Below, in pieces: positions 36,044 to 44,704 of a stretch of DNA of 64,000 bases. The translations under genes and the position numbers were made by a program. Numbering within the stretch: the stretch's first letter is position 1; each line of letters begins with the position of its first letter. This DNA is from JANYHH01 sp965249745 (lineage in GTDB: Bacteria; Deinococcota; Deinococci; Deinococcales; JAAFIG01): NCBI GenBank assembly GCA_965249745.1, contig OZ252252.1:372001-436000 (forward strand). Direction: 5' to 3'. The notes beneath the pieces are model-generated. The model was not told the DNA's origin. It did no database searches and saw only the letters and a list, made by a program, of their open reading frames with translations.

Positions 36044-37180
36044 ATGACAGGTTTGCCTCTAGCCGGTGTGCGCGTCGCGGATTTCACTCGAGTCCTAACC
36101 GGACCCTACTGCACGCAGACCCTGGGTGATCTGGGGGCAGAGGTCATCAAGCTGGAGCCGCCCGGCGGGGATGATACGCGAGCCTGGGGACCGCCGTTCG
36201 TGGGCGATCAGGCGACCTATTTTCTGAGTTGCAACCGCAACAAGCAGAGCCTGGTGCTGGATTTGAAAAATCCATCTGATCTCGAGCGGGCTAGAGCGTT
36301 AGTTGCCAGATCGGACGTGCTTGTGGAAAATTTTCGTCCCGGCACGCTGGAACGTTTGGGACTCGATCCGACCGCGCTTCGCCTCGAGTTTCCGCGTTTG
36401 ATCGTCTGCCGCATCACCGGTTTCGGGCGACACGGGGCGCTTTCCGACTGGGCGGGGTACGACGTGATCGCGCAGGGCATGAGCGGCTTCATGGCGTACA
36501 CGGGCAGCGCGGACGGACCGCCGACGAAGGCGGGTGTGGCGGTCGCGGACGTGTTTGCTGGGGCGCTGGCCTGCCAGGGGATTCTCGCGGCGCTATTTGA
36601 CCGCGAACGCACCGGGCAGGGGCGGCTAGTGGAAGTCAATCTGCTCGAGGCGATGCTGGCGCTCGGAAGCTATCAGGTCGGTCGGTATCTCGGGGCGGGC
36701 GAGGACGCGGAGCGCTTGGGCAACGGGCATCGCAGCATCGTGCCGTACGGGACGTTTCAAACGGCGGACGGTTTCGTCAACCTCGCGGGCGGCAATGATC
36801 GGTTGTCTATCGCCCTGGCGAACGCGCTCGAGGTTCCCGCGCTGCTCGAGCCTCGGTTTGCGACGAACGCTGACCGAGTGGGGTTGCGCTCAGAGGTGGA
36901 TGCCTTGTTGACGGCAGCCTTAGGCGAATTGACGAGCGCCGAGGCGGTCGTCAGATTGCAGGCGGCGGGCGTCCCGTGTGGACCCGTTTGGAGCGTGGCC
37001 GAGGCGCTGGAGAGCCAGTTCGTGCGGTCTCGAGGGGTGGTGCAAGAAGTTCAACACTCGAGCCTGGGAACCGTGCGCCTGACCGTGCCGCCGTTTGAAT
37101 TCGATGGTGAGCGCCTGCCGGTTCGACTGGCTCCGCCGCTGCTGGACGAACACGATTCCAAGATTGAAAGACCCTTATGA
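36044..37180 (+). CDS. CaiB/BaiF family (class III) CoA-transferase
   Basis: 378 aa. Typical start PLAGVRVADFTRVLTGPYCTQTLGDLGAEVIKLEPPGGDDTR; RNKQSLVLDLK follows. The catalytic aspartate is in KAGVAVADVFAGALA near residue 168. Acyl substrate unknown (formyl, succinyl or similar). GAGAAT six bases before the ATG suggests a leaderless mRNA. Single gene. Confidence 0.94.
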   Translation: MTGLPLAGVRVADFTRVLTGPYCTQTLGDLGAEVIKLEPPGGDDTRAWGPPFVGDQATYFLSCNRNKQSLVLDLKNPSDLERARALVARSDVLVENFRPGTLERLGLDPTALRLEFPRLIVCRITGFGRHGALSDWAGYDVIAQGMSGFMAYTGSADGPPTKAGVAVADVFAGALACQGILAALFDRERTGQGRLVEVNLLEAMLALGSYQVGRYLGAGEDAERLGNGHRSIVPYGTFQTADGFVNLAGGNDRLSIALANALEVPALLEPRFATNADRVGLRSEVDALLTAALGELTSAEAVVRLQAAGVPCGPVWSVAEALESQFVRSRGVVQEVQHSSLGTVRLTVPPFEFDGERLPVRLAPPLLDEHDSKIERPL

Positions 37181-37262
37181 GGCTCGAGGTCAATCGCTTC
37201 CGCTTTCCGCCCGCTGTGCTTATACCTTTGACGGTCACGCGCCCGAGGCGACCACGCAGCTT

Positions 37263-37315
37263 TATTGATTCGCGTCGCCCGCGCTGAAGGCTGTCCCATG
37301 TCCCAGACAGGCTTT
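37263..37315 (+). repeat. Dispersed repeat block, copy 2 (mate at 12626)
   Basis: TATTGATTCGCGTCGCCCG(C)GCTGAAGGCT followed by GTCCCAGACAGGCTTT, matching the minus strand at 12626-12677. A GGCTCT-TTGT-AGAGCC hairpin follows at 37321-37336, possibly ending the CoA-transferase transcript. The rest of the 356-bp gap 37181-37536 shows nothing further except CTCGAG sites. Confidence 0.55.
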
Positions 37316-37536
37316 TAGTTGGCTCTTTGTAGAGCCGAACACGTGCGGATCAGTAGGGGTCGAATCATGGGCTGGCCCGCAGGGTGGACGAAGGCTCGAG
37401 TCAGACACGGTTTTTTGTCAGGGCGATCCCGAAGAATCTGTCTGAGATCGCGTTAGCCTCGAGATCAGACCTTGACTCGGCGCTTCTCACCCTGAGTCCG
37501 AGGACAACTTGCGCCCGGCGCGGTACACTCCTGGCA

Positions 37537-38361
37537 ATGCCGCACCGCCGCCGCCTCGTGTACCCGCAGTTGTCCAGACTGGCACTGCTGACGCTCGAGG
37601 CACACGGCCAGGACATGCCGCAGGACGTGCTGCTGGCGGCGCTGGGCTTGAGCGTGCCGTTCGCGGGCGCGCACCTGCCAAGCCTGTTGGACGGACGCTT
37701 CGATATTTCTGAAGACACTGTGCGGTTGCGGCGCTGGTCGCGGAGCTTTCCTCCGGCCGGTGAAACGATTGTCGCCTTGGACTTGGAAGCCACAAACGGC
37801 AACCCAAAAACCGAGGACATCATCGAGATCGGTGCGGTCAAGCTCTCATCGGCTGGCCGCGAGGAGTTTCAGAGTTTCGTCAAGCCAGATCGCCCGCTCA
37901 TGCCGTTCGTTTCCAAACTGACCGGAATCACGTTGGACATGCTTCAGGATGCCCCTCGAGCCGACGCGGCATTGGAGGAGTTTCGGACGTTCCTGGGTGA
38001 TGCGACGCTGGTGGTACAAAACGCAGGCTTCGATATCGCACTCCTCACCAGAGAATTTGGTAAATTATCTTACAAGTTGCATAATCAAGTCGTTGACACC
38101 GTGAACTTGGCGCAGGCAGCCTTGCCTGGAAAGCGCAAGCGCGGTCTCGACACGCTCGGAAGGCTTTACAATGTCCCGCAGGGCAAGCGCCACCGGGCGT
38201 TGGATGACGCGAAAATCACGCTTGCGATTGCTGAAAACCTGTACTTCTCGCTCGCGGGCGACCGCGACGTTCAACTCCAAGAGCTGCACCATGAATTCAA
38301 TCAGAAACCACCTCAGTCCCCTACCCACAAACCAAATCACTGGAGGCGCAATGCTCGGTAA
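37537..38361 (+). CDS. DnaQ-like 3'-5' exonuclease (DEDDh)
   Basis: 274 aa. A 75-residue N-terminal region of unknown fold precedes an exonuclease domain: ExoI ALDLEATNG, ExoII LVVQNAGFDIALL, ExoIII HRALDDAKIT. All four acidic residues and the histidine are present, so it should be active as a proofreading-like or repair exonuclease. TACACT seven bases before the ATG gives a leaderless start. Its last 11 bases overlap the next gene. Confidence 0.92.
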   Translation: MPHRRRLVYPQLSRLALLTLEAHGQDMPQDVLLAALGLSVPFAGAHLPSLLDGRFDISEDTVRLRRWSRSFPPAGETIVALDLEATNGNPKTEDIIEIGAVKLSSAGREEFQSFVKPDRPLMPFVSKLTGITLDMLQDAPRADAALEEFRTFLGDATLVVQNAGFDIALLTREFGKLSYKLHNQVVDTVNLAQAALPGKRKRGLDTLGRLYNVPQGKRHRALDDAKITLAIAENLYFSLAGDRDVQLQELHHEFNQKPPQSPTHKPNHWRRNAR

Positions 38362-39733
38362 ACGACTGCGCTATACCGTCACACGCCTGTGCCTGGACAG
38401 CGGTTCAATCGCTGTTCTCAAATACATGGAACCGTTCATTCCTTTGGATGGCACGTTTTCGTTCGTGTTGGATAGCGGCCGCGAGTTAAAACTGAGCCTC
38501 AGCCCCGACGGTCGCATTTACGGACTGGGCGAGTACTTTCGCACGGCTGCCCTGAACGTCAACGATGCCTTGTTCATCACGCCGCTGGCGGATCGTAGGC
38601 TGCAACTCGAGTCGGTCGCCAAGTCCAGAGATGCTGCGCCGAGACTCACGAGCGCCGCGCTGCAAAAGCCAGCCACGGAACGGATCGTGGAACACGAGAG
38701 CGACTACATCCGCGAGGTGCGAATCGCGGCCGTGTCGCCGTACCCGAACGGGATCATGTTCCCGCAGCAAAATACTGCTCAACCCAATCCAGCCCAGTCC
38801 AATCCAGCCCAGTCCAACCTTGCTCAACCCAACCCTGTTCAGCCCAGCTCAATCCAGTCCAGCAAACCCCTGTCACTCGAGACATCGGCGCAGAACCCTG
38901 AGCCAGTCACGCCACCGACCGACTCGAAGCTGCCAGTCACACCCGGTTCACGTCTTCCGCTCACCTTACCCTTGCAGACTGCGCCCGTGACCGCCGCAGA
39001 AAGTGAATCGCAATTCGGCAACCCGGCGCTGAACCGCGCCGCCGATGTTTTCGCTAAGCTTGGCTACGACGTGAGCAAATTGGAGAGCGGTTTGCTACTG
39101 GAAACCCGTCTGGGTCGCCTCGGGCATCGGGTGGCCGTGGGCTTCGAAGGCTTTGAGCCTGACGCCGTGCTGAAGCAAGCCAGGGTGCAGGGGATCAAGT
39201 ACCTGGCGGTCGTCGCCCCCAAGGACCGCCTCGGGCTGGTCAACCCGGTCTCGCCGTTCGGTCGGGTCGCCAAGGTGGAACTCGAGGCGCTGGATAATTT
39301 GGAGGCGTTACAGCAGCGGTTCAACATCACGCCGCTCGAGTTAGAGGGCTACTGGAACGCCGAGGGGATCAGCGCCGAGGCGTTGGAGTCCTTGCAGGAG
39401 AACGCCACGAGTCGTCTGGAATCGCGCGGTGCGTTCAGCTTCGTGACGCTGGCGCTGAAGCACTTCGACGCGCCGTGCATCGTGACGCCAGAGGATATTT
39501 GCGGCAAGCTCCCGGCGGGCGGTATCACGACGGGAACCGTGATTGAAATTCTGGAAACGCTCTGCAAGGCTCCGTTCAACATCCTCACCCCGGTTGGACT
39601 GGGCGAGTACCACCTGAAAATTCCTTTGGGGCGCGGGCTGACGGACCTCTCCGAATACGTCACGTCGTTACGCCTGCACCTGCGGGTTTCTGCTGGACAG
39701 AAGGCTGACGCACGGATGACGACCCCCAAGTAA
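38351..39733 (+). CDS. Unknown protein coupled to the DnaQ-like exonuclease
   Basis: 460 aa from ATG 38351 with TGGAGG six bases upstream, inside the exonuclease gene. The N-terminus (about 1-130) is a beta-rich segment. Residues about 140-180 are a low-complexity Gln/Pro/Asn/Ser stretch encoded by tandem repeats; then comes a region rich in hydrophobic strands (NRAADVFAKLGYDVSKLESGLLLETRLGRLGHRVAVGFEG) that faintly recalls a PD-(D/E)XK core, and a C-terminal helical domain. No family is recognised with confidence. The tight coupling suggests joint function with the exonuclease in DNA repair. Confidence 0.78.
   Translation: MLGKRLRYTVTRLCLDSGSIAVLKYMEPFIPLDGTFSFVLDSGRELKLSLSPDGRIYGLGEYFRTAALNVNDALFITPLADRRLQLESVAKSRDAAPRLTSAALQKPATERIVEHESDYIREVRIAAVSPYPNGIMFPQQNTAQPNPAQSNPAQSNLAQPNPVQPSSIQSSKPLSLETSAQNPEPVTPPTDSKLPVTPGSRLPLTLPLQTAPVTAAESESQFGNPALNRAADVFAKLGYDVSKLESGLLLETRLGRLGHRVAVGFEGFEPDAVLKQARVQGIKYLAVVAPKDRLGLVNPVSPFGRVAKVELEALDNLEALQQRFNITPLELEGYWNAEGISAEALESLQENATSRLESRGAFSFVTLALKHFDAPCIVTPEDICGKLPAGGITTGTVIEILETLCKAPFNILTPVGLGEYHLKIPLGRGLTDLSEYVTSLRLHLRVSAGQKADARMTTPK
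38775..38870 (+). repeat. Intragenic tandem repeat (10-15 bp units)
   Basis: Degenerate units based on CAACCCAATC-CAGCCCAGTC encode QPNPAQSNPAQSNLAQPNPVQP. Such repeats can vary in copy number by slippage while keeping frame when the unit is a multiple of three. Confidence 0.7.
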
Positions 39734-39990
39734 ATTCAAACGTTACTGGGTTCGGCGGCGTCAGCTCGAGATCGAATGGCGGTAGATGGCGTTTGTGACG
39801 CGAGCCTGAGCGAGCCGAATCGCAACTTCACCGATAACGCGCTCCCGTTTCAAGGGTGGCGCGTTTTTAGGCTCTTCGTTGCGCCTCGAGCCATGTTTGA
39901 ACGGGTTTCAACCATTTCATGCCAACATTGGAGGTCAATCTCGAGGGTGGCGGGTGGCGCACGATACGTCTCGAGACGGCGTTGGTAGCC

Positions 39991-40010
39991 GGGCGAACGG
40001 CCGTTCGCCC
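39991..40010. repeat. Dispersed intergenic palindrome, copy 2
   Basis: GGGCGAACGGCCGTTCGCCC, perfect 20-bp palindrome, followed by CCCACGACACATGCGG. It lies in the 334-bp gap 39734-40067 between convergent genes, which otherwise holds a GC-rich inverted region and CTCGAG sites only. Confidence 0.7.
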
Positions 40011-40067
40011 CCACGACACATGCGGCGGGTTTGATGTTCGTAGAAGATTGACCATCTCCTGCTCAAA

Positions 40068-41051
40068 TCAGGAGGCGCGAATGGCTCGCATTCCAGACGC
40101 CTGGTACCGCTCCCCGGAGGTCAACACCGAGAGCTTGTCCAGCGCGTCAATCTCGGTTGGGGTGAGCGTTACGTTGACCGCGCCCGCGTTCTCCTCCAGG
40201 TACGAAACGCGTTTCGTTCCTGGGATCGGCACGAAATCGGGTCCTCGAGCCAGCACCCAGGCGAGCGCCAGTTGCGAGGGCGTGCAGTTTTTCGCCTGGG
40301 CCAGAGACTTCACGGCGTCCAGCAACTCTAAATTCTTCTGGAAATGCTCGGGTTGAAAGCGCGGCAGGGCCCGGCGGAAGTCGTCCGGGGCAAAACTATC
40401 GGGGCTGGTGATCTGTCCGGTCAGGAAGCCGCGCCCGAGCGGGCTGTACGGTACGAAACCGATGCCCAGCCGTTGCAAGGTCGGGAACAGTGTCTCTTCC
40501 ACGTCCCTGGACCACAGGCTGAGTTCGGATTGCACGGCGCTGATCGGATGGACCGCGTGCGCTCTGACAAGCGTGTCGCTCGAGACTTCGCTGAGGCCCA
40601 GGTAACGCACCTTGCCCGCCCGCACCAGTTCCGCCATTGCGCCCACGGTGTCTTCAATCGGGGTGCTGGGGTCCAAGCGGTGCATGTAGTACAGGTCAAT
40701 GTGATCGGTCTGTAAGCGTTTCAGCGAGGCATCACAAGCGGCCCGCACGTACTCGGGAGTGGCGGAGTAGCTTCGTGCGGTTTTGTCGGCCGAACGCACG
40801 ATCCCAAACTTGGTGGCCAGCACCACCGTGTCGCGTCTGCCGCGCAGGAACCGCCCGAGCAGCTCCTCGTTAGTGTACGGGCCGTAAGCGTCGGCCGTGT
40901 CCCAGAAGTTGATCCCCAGCTCCAGCGCCCGTTCCAGGGTGCGCAGCGATTCGCCCTCGTCGGCGGCTCCGTAAAACTCACTCATGCCCATGCAGCCCAA
41001 GCCGAGGCTCGAGACTTGCAACCCCTCCCCACCCAGCGAACGCGTTTCCAT
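40068..41051 (-). CDS. Aldo/keto reductase
   Basis: 327-aa NADPH-dependent TIM-barrel reductase. Catalytic tetrad visible: D and Y in NFWDTADAYG, K in VLATKFG, H in YYMHRLDP. Close to the YajO/AKR11-13 groups by its opening METRSLGGEGLQVSSLGLGCMGMSEFYG. Substrate unknown. TACCCT seven bases upstream gives a leaderless ATG. Confidence 0.95.
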   Translation of the reverse strand: METRSLGGEGLQVSSLGLGCMGMSEFYGAADEGESLRTLERALELGINFWDTADAYGPYTNEELLGRFLRGRRDTVVLATKFGIVRSADKTARSYSATPEYVRAACDASLKRLQTDHIDLYYMHRLDPSTPIEDTVGAMAELVRAGKVRYLGLSEVSSDTLVRAHAVHPISAVQSELSLWSRDVEETLFPTLQRLGIGFVPYSPLGRGFLTGQITSPDSFAPDDFRRALPRFQPEHFQKNLELLDAVKSLAQAKNCTPSQLALAWVLARGPDFVPIPGTKRVSYLEENAGAVNVTLTPTEIDALDKLSVLTSGERYQASGMRAIRAS

Positions 41052-41359
41052 AGGCTGGAGGGTACGCCCAATTCCTGAAGAACCGCCTCAGCTTTGCAGA
41101 AACGGATGGCTGGCAGCGAGTCTCAGGTTCCACTCCCACCACGTGAATGGGTGTCCGCTTCACCTGAGACAGCCTTTTGTTTCTGCTCGCGGTGTGACCT
41201 TGCGTGCGTGAGCACGACCTCGCCAGGGTTGTGGCGGAGGGGCTGTCACAAACCTGGGAAATGCTGTGAGTTTCAAAGGCGAATCGGATAGGCCCGTGGC
41301 CTCGAGCCGAAACCGGCGTGCTGCTTTGAGAGTCCCACCGACTTCAGGACAGGAGAACG
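41052..41359. other. Intergenic region with inverted repeat and shared motif
   Basis: 308 bp without a gene. GTCTCAGGT (41120-41128) and ACCTGAGAC (41162-41170) form a perfect 9-bp inverted repeat around a second CCCACC/GGGTG pairing. The motif TGTGACCTTGCGTGCGTG near 41193 recalls the repeat TATGACCTTGCGTGCATG of 48459 and 61970. Confidence 0.45.
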
Positions 41360-43192
41360 TCAGGTGACGACGCGATTGCGACCGGCTCGCTTGGCGGCGT
41401 ACATCCGCTCGTCCGCCCCCGCCAGCAAGCCCCGGAGGTCGCTGGCATCCTGGGCGCAGACCATCCCGAGGCTGATCGTGACCCGCAAACCGGGCTGCAC
41501 CCGCTCCCAGTCGAACCGTTCCACGGCCCCTCGGATTCGTTCGCAGACGGACACGCCCTGCTCCGCCCCGGTGTCGGGCAGGATCATGACGAACTCCTCG
41601 CCACCGTGCCGCGAGACCAGATCGGCTCCACGGCAAGCCTCGAGCATAATCTGGGCGATGACGCGCAGCACCTCGTCACCGACCCCGTGCGAGTGGCGGT
41701 CGTTGACCTGCTTGAAGTGGTCAATGTCGGCCACAGCCACGCAGAGCGGCTGTCCATGCAAACGCACCCGTTCGTGTAAGGCTTGAAAGCGTTCCTCGAG
41801 GGCGCGGCGGTTGTACAGCCCGGTCAATGGATCGCGTTGGCTGAGCCGCTCGAGTTGCAGGTTGTGCTGTTGCAACTTTTCAAGCAGAGCCGCTTTCTCC
41901 GCGTCGGAGCGCTCCAGGGCGGCATTGAGATTCTGCAATTCCAGGTTCCGTTCCCGTTGACTGGCGGCGTTCTGGGTGACGCGCTCGGTCTCGAACTGGA
42001 TGGACAGGCTCTTGGCGAGCCGATCAGAGGCATCGTTGAACAGCGCGCGTTCCACCTCGCGCGCGGCTTTGAAATAGGTCAGCGCCAGTTCAAACTCCTG
42101 ACGCGACTCGTAGAAATCGGCCAACCCCAGCAGCGCCTCCTGCTCGAGCGGTTTCGTGCCGGTCTGCCGGGACGTTTCCAGCGCGGCCTGTAAACCGCCC
42201 AAAATTTCCTCGGTGTCGTGCTCCGGGTTCAGCATCAACTGCAATCGAACGAGGAGAATCTTGCGCCGCCCGGCCGCCTCCGGCGACAGGTCAGGCGTCA
42301 CCAGCGGGGTGGCCCGCTCGAAATGCGCCAGGGCTTCGGCGGGTTTGCCTTGCGTGGCTCGCAACCGACACAGAAAGTCGTGACAGGCTCCGACGTTCGG
42401 TGAATCGTTGATTTGTTCGTACAGCGCCTGCGCGTGCAGGCAGCTCGCCTGGGCCAGCTCGTCCTCGCGCCGCCGATGCCGGGCTTCCGCCAGATTCAAA
42501 AGCGCCCGCGCCTCGCTCGAGGTGTCACCGATGCCCCGACTGAGTTGCAGTGCTTCGTCGAAACAGGCGACGCCTCGAGAAATTTCGTTCTGCCCCAGGT
42601 ACATCGTGCCCAGATTGATCAGACTGAAGGCGATATCGGCCGGTTTGTCCTCGGCCTCGCGTTGAATCTTGACGCATTCAAACATGTACTCCAGTGCGGC
42701 GGGCGCGTCGCCGAAACTCTGAAAGGTCAGCGCCATGTCGTGCAGCGCGTAGGCTTCCCAGAGTCGGTTGCGCTGCTCGCGGGCAATTTCGATCAGCTCG
42801 ATCAGCGTCAGATACGCCTCCTCGAGCCGTCCACGCAGGGAGAAGATGATGCTGAGCGCCAATCGCAACTCGCCGCTGCGCGGTTGCGCCGCGTCCGCTG
42901 AGGCTCGCTCGAAGCAGCGCAAGCCGCGTTCCTCCAACGCCAGCGCCAGCGCCGTAGCTCCGAGTTGCGCTCGCGTCAGACCCGCCAGCAACAGGCTGCA
43001 CGCCTCGCCCTCCAAGTACCCCGCCCGCTGGCTCAACTCCAGGCTCTGCTCCAACAAGCTCAGCGCCTCGAGCGGCTGGTTATAGCGGATGTCACGGATT
43101 GCAGCGTGCAGCCTTTCGATCCTCGCCAGGCTCGTGGTGAGTTCGGCGGTTGAGGAATCGGAGCTGTTCTGGCTCCCAGACACCTGGGACAT
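41360..43192 (-). CDS. TPR-GGDEF diguanylate cyclase
   Basis: 610 aa from ATG 43192. About 380 residues of TPR-like repeats are followed by a coiled coil (ERNLELQNLNAALERSDAEKAALLEKLQQHNLQLERL) and a GGDEF domain (RDPLTGLYNRRALEERF ... SRHGGEEFVMILPDTG). GGEEF is a catalytically competent variant, so it should make cyclic di-GMP. No membrane segment; the TPR part is the likely sensor. A TACCAT box six bases upstream of 43192 favours this ATG over the one at 43237. Confidence 0.92.
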   Translation of the reverse strand: MSQVSGSQNSSDSSTAELTTSLARIERLHAAIRDIRYNQPLEALSLLEQSLELSQRAGYLEGEACSLLLAGLTRAQLGATALALALEERGLRCFERASADAAQPRSGELRLALSIIFSLRGRLEEAYLTLIELIEIAREQRNRLWEAYALHDMALTFQSFGDAPAALEYMFECVKIQREAEDKPADIAFSLINLGTMYLGQNEISRGVACFDEALQLSRGIGDTSSEARALLNLAEARHRRREDELAQASCLHAQALYEQINDSPNVGACHDFLCRLRATQGKPAEALAHFERATPLVTPDLSPEAAGRRKILLVRLQLMLNPEHDTEEILGGLQAALETSRQTGTKPLEQEALLGLADFYESRQEFELALTYFKAAREVERALFNDASDRLAKSLSIQFETERVTQNAASQRERNLELQNLNAALERSDAEKAALLEKLQQHNLQLERLSQRDPLTGLYNRRALEERFQALHERVRLHGQPLCVAVADIDHFKQVNDRHSHGVGDEVLRVIAQIMLEACRGADLVSRHGGEEFVMILPDTGAEQGVSVCERIRGAVERFDWERVQPGLRVTISLGMVCAQDASDLRGLLAGADERMYAAKRAGRNRVVT

Positions 43193-43282
43193 GACCCTAT
43201 GGTACGGCAAATCCTCGGTGCTGACCGTGCGATTCATCCGATCTAGTAGTCCGATCTCGTAGTCCGCTCGAGCTAGCCGCCG

Positions 43283-44494
43283 TCAGCGTCCAGCGCGAAC
43301 CAGACTGGACAGGGCCGCGATGGCCGCGCCCGCCACGGCCACGGTCGCCAAGCCGATTCGTAGCGATGTCGCCTCCGACAGTAAACCGATCAGCGGCGGG
43401 CCGACCAGGAACCCGGCGTAGCCGACGGTGCTGACCCAGGCGATCGCCGGGCCGCGCGAACGGGTCTCCAATTTGGAGACCAACCCGAGCGCCGCCGGGA
43501 AGATCACGGCGAAGCCCGCGCCGACCAGCGCGAAACCGATCAGCAAGGCCCAGAGCTGGTTGACGATCAACCCGAACCCCAGCCCGGTCATGGCGACCAG
43601 CCCGCTCAACAGGACGACGCGTCCATCACCGAGCCGGGCGCGTAACTCGTCTCCGGCGAAGCGAAGTGCGGCCATGCTGAACTGGAAGGCGGTGAAACCG
43701 GTTGCCGCCAGTCCGGCGTCAGCCGCGAGCGACTTACTGAGGTACACGGCGCTCCAGTCTCCGATGGCCCCCTCACCGAGCAGTGCGGCAAAGGCAATAC
43801 CACCAATCGCCAGCAGTCCCGGCGTCAGGTTCAACTTGGAGGAGGTGGGCGCTTTGGAATTCTCCGCTTCAGAACTGGCCTCGTCGTGGAGATCGTGCGG
43901 CAACAGGAATCTCGAGGCGATCAAAAAAGCCACCAGGCACAGCGACGCGATTGCGCCGAGGTGAACCGCTGGGAGAACCCCGAGCGTGGCGAACAAACCG
44001 CCCGCCGCCGCCCCGATCAGGCTTCCAACACTCCACAGCGCGTGGAAGCTGGACAGGATCGGACGGCGATACCCGTGTTCGGTGCTGGTGGCCTGCGTGT
44101 TCATGGCGACGTCCAAGCCGCCGTTGGTGGCTCCCAACAAAAACAGCGCTGGCACGAGCACGAAAACACTCCCCGCGAGCGCGGGCAGGGTCAGGGTCAG
44201 CGCGTAGAGAAGGCTCAGCGCCGTCGTGACCCACCCGGAACCGAGGCGTTCGCAAAGCCTGCCGACGAACGGCATACTGACGAGCGACCCGAGCGCAATC
44301 GCCAGCAGCACCAGACCGAGCGTACCGTCGGACAGGTGCAACGCGTCCTTGATCGCCGGGATGCGCACCGCCCAACTGGCGACCCCGACCCCGTTGAAGA
44401 AGAAGATCGCGGCGGTGGCCCAGCGCGCTCGGACGACGGTTGGTTTTACGGTCTTGGAGGGAAGCGCGGGGGTCATCGTGATCGGACGCAGCAT
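43283..44494 (-). CDS. MFS transporter (YbjJ-like)
   Basis: 403 aa, twelve predicted membrane segments, opening RARWATAAIFFFNGVGVASWAVRIPAIKDALHLSDGTLGLVLLAIALGS, typical of YbjJ/fucose-permease-like MFS proteins. Motif A variant GRLCERLGSGW. Substrate unknown. ATG at 44494 or 44476 may start translation; the frame continues upstream without start signals. Divergent from recQ. Confidence 0.88.
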   Translation of the reverse strand: MLRPITMTPALPSKTVKPTVVRARWATAAIFFFNGVGVASWAVRIPAIKDALHLSDGTLGLVLLAIALGSLVSMPFVGRLCERLGSGWVTTALSLLYALTLTLPALAGSVFVLVPALFLLGATNGGLDVAMNTQATSTEHGYRRPILSSFHALWSVGSLIGAAAGGLFATLGVLPAVHLGAIASLCLVAFLIASRFLLPHDLHDEASSEAENSKAPTSSKLNLTPGLLAIGGIAFAALLGEGAIGDWSAVYLSKSLAADAGLAATGFTAFQFSMAALRFAGDELRARLGDGRVVLLSGLVAMTGLGFGLIVNQLWALLIGFALVGAGFAVIFPAALGLVSKLETRSRGPAIAWVSTVGYAGFLVGPPLIGLLSEATSLRIGLATVAVAGAAIAALSSLVRAGR

Positions 44495-44704
44495 ATCGCG
44501 CCCCAAACCGTTGGACCTGAAACGGTTTGCCAGAGAACCAGACCCTCGAGTCGGTTCAGGTTCAAGGTCTGATCTCCTCCTAAAACAGAGCAGAATTTGT
44601 CTCAAGTGTGTTAATGGTTGCCGCTCTAGTGATCTTGTGATTGCCCCGGATAGACTGTTAGGCAAGGCCGAGACAAGCTTCTGTTTTCGGCGTACTATCC
44701 CTAG

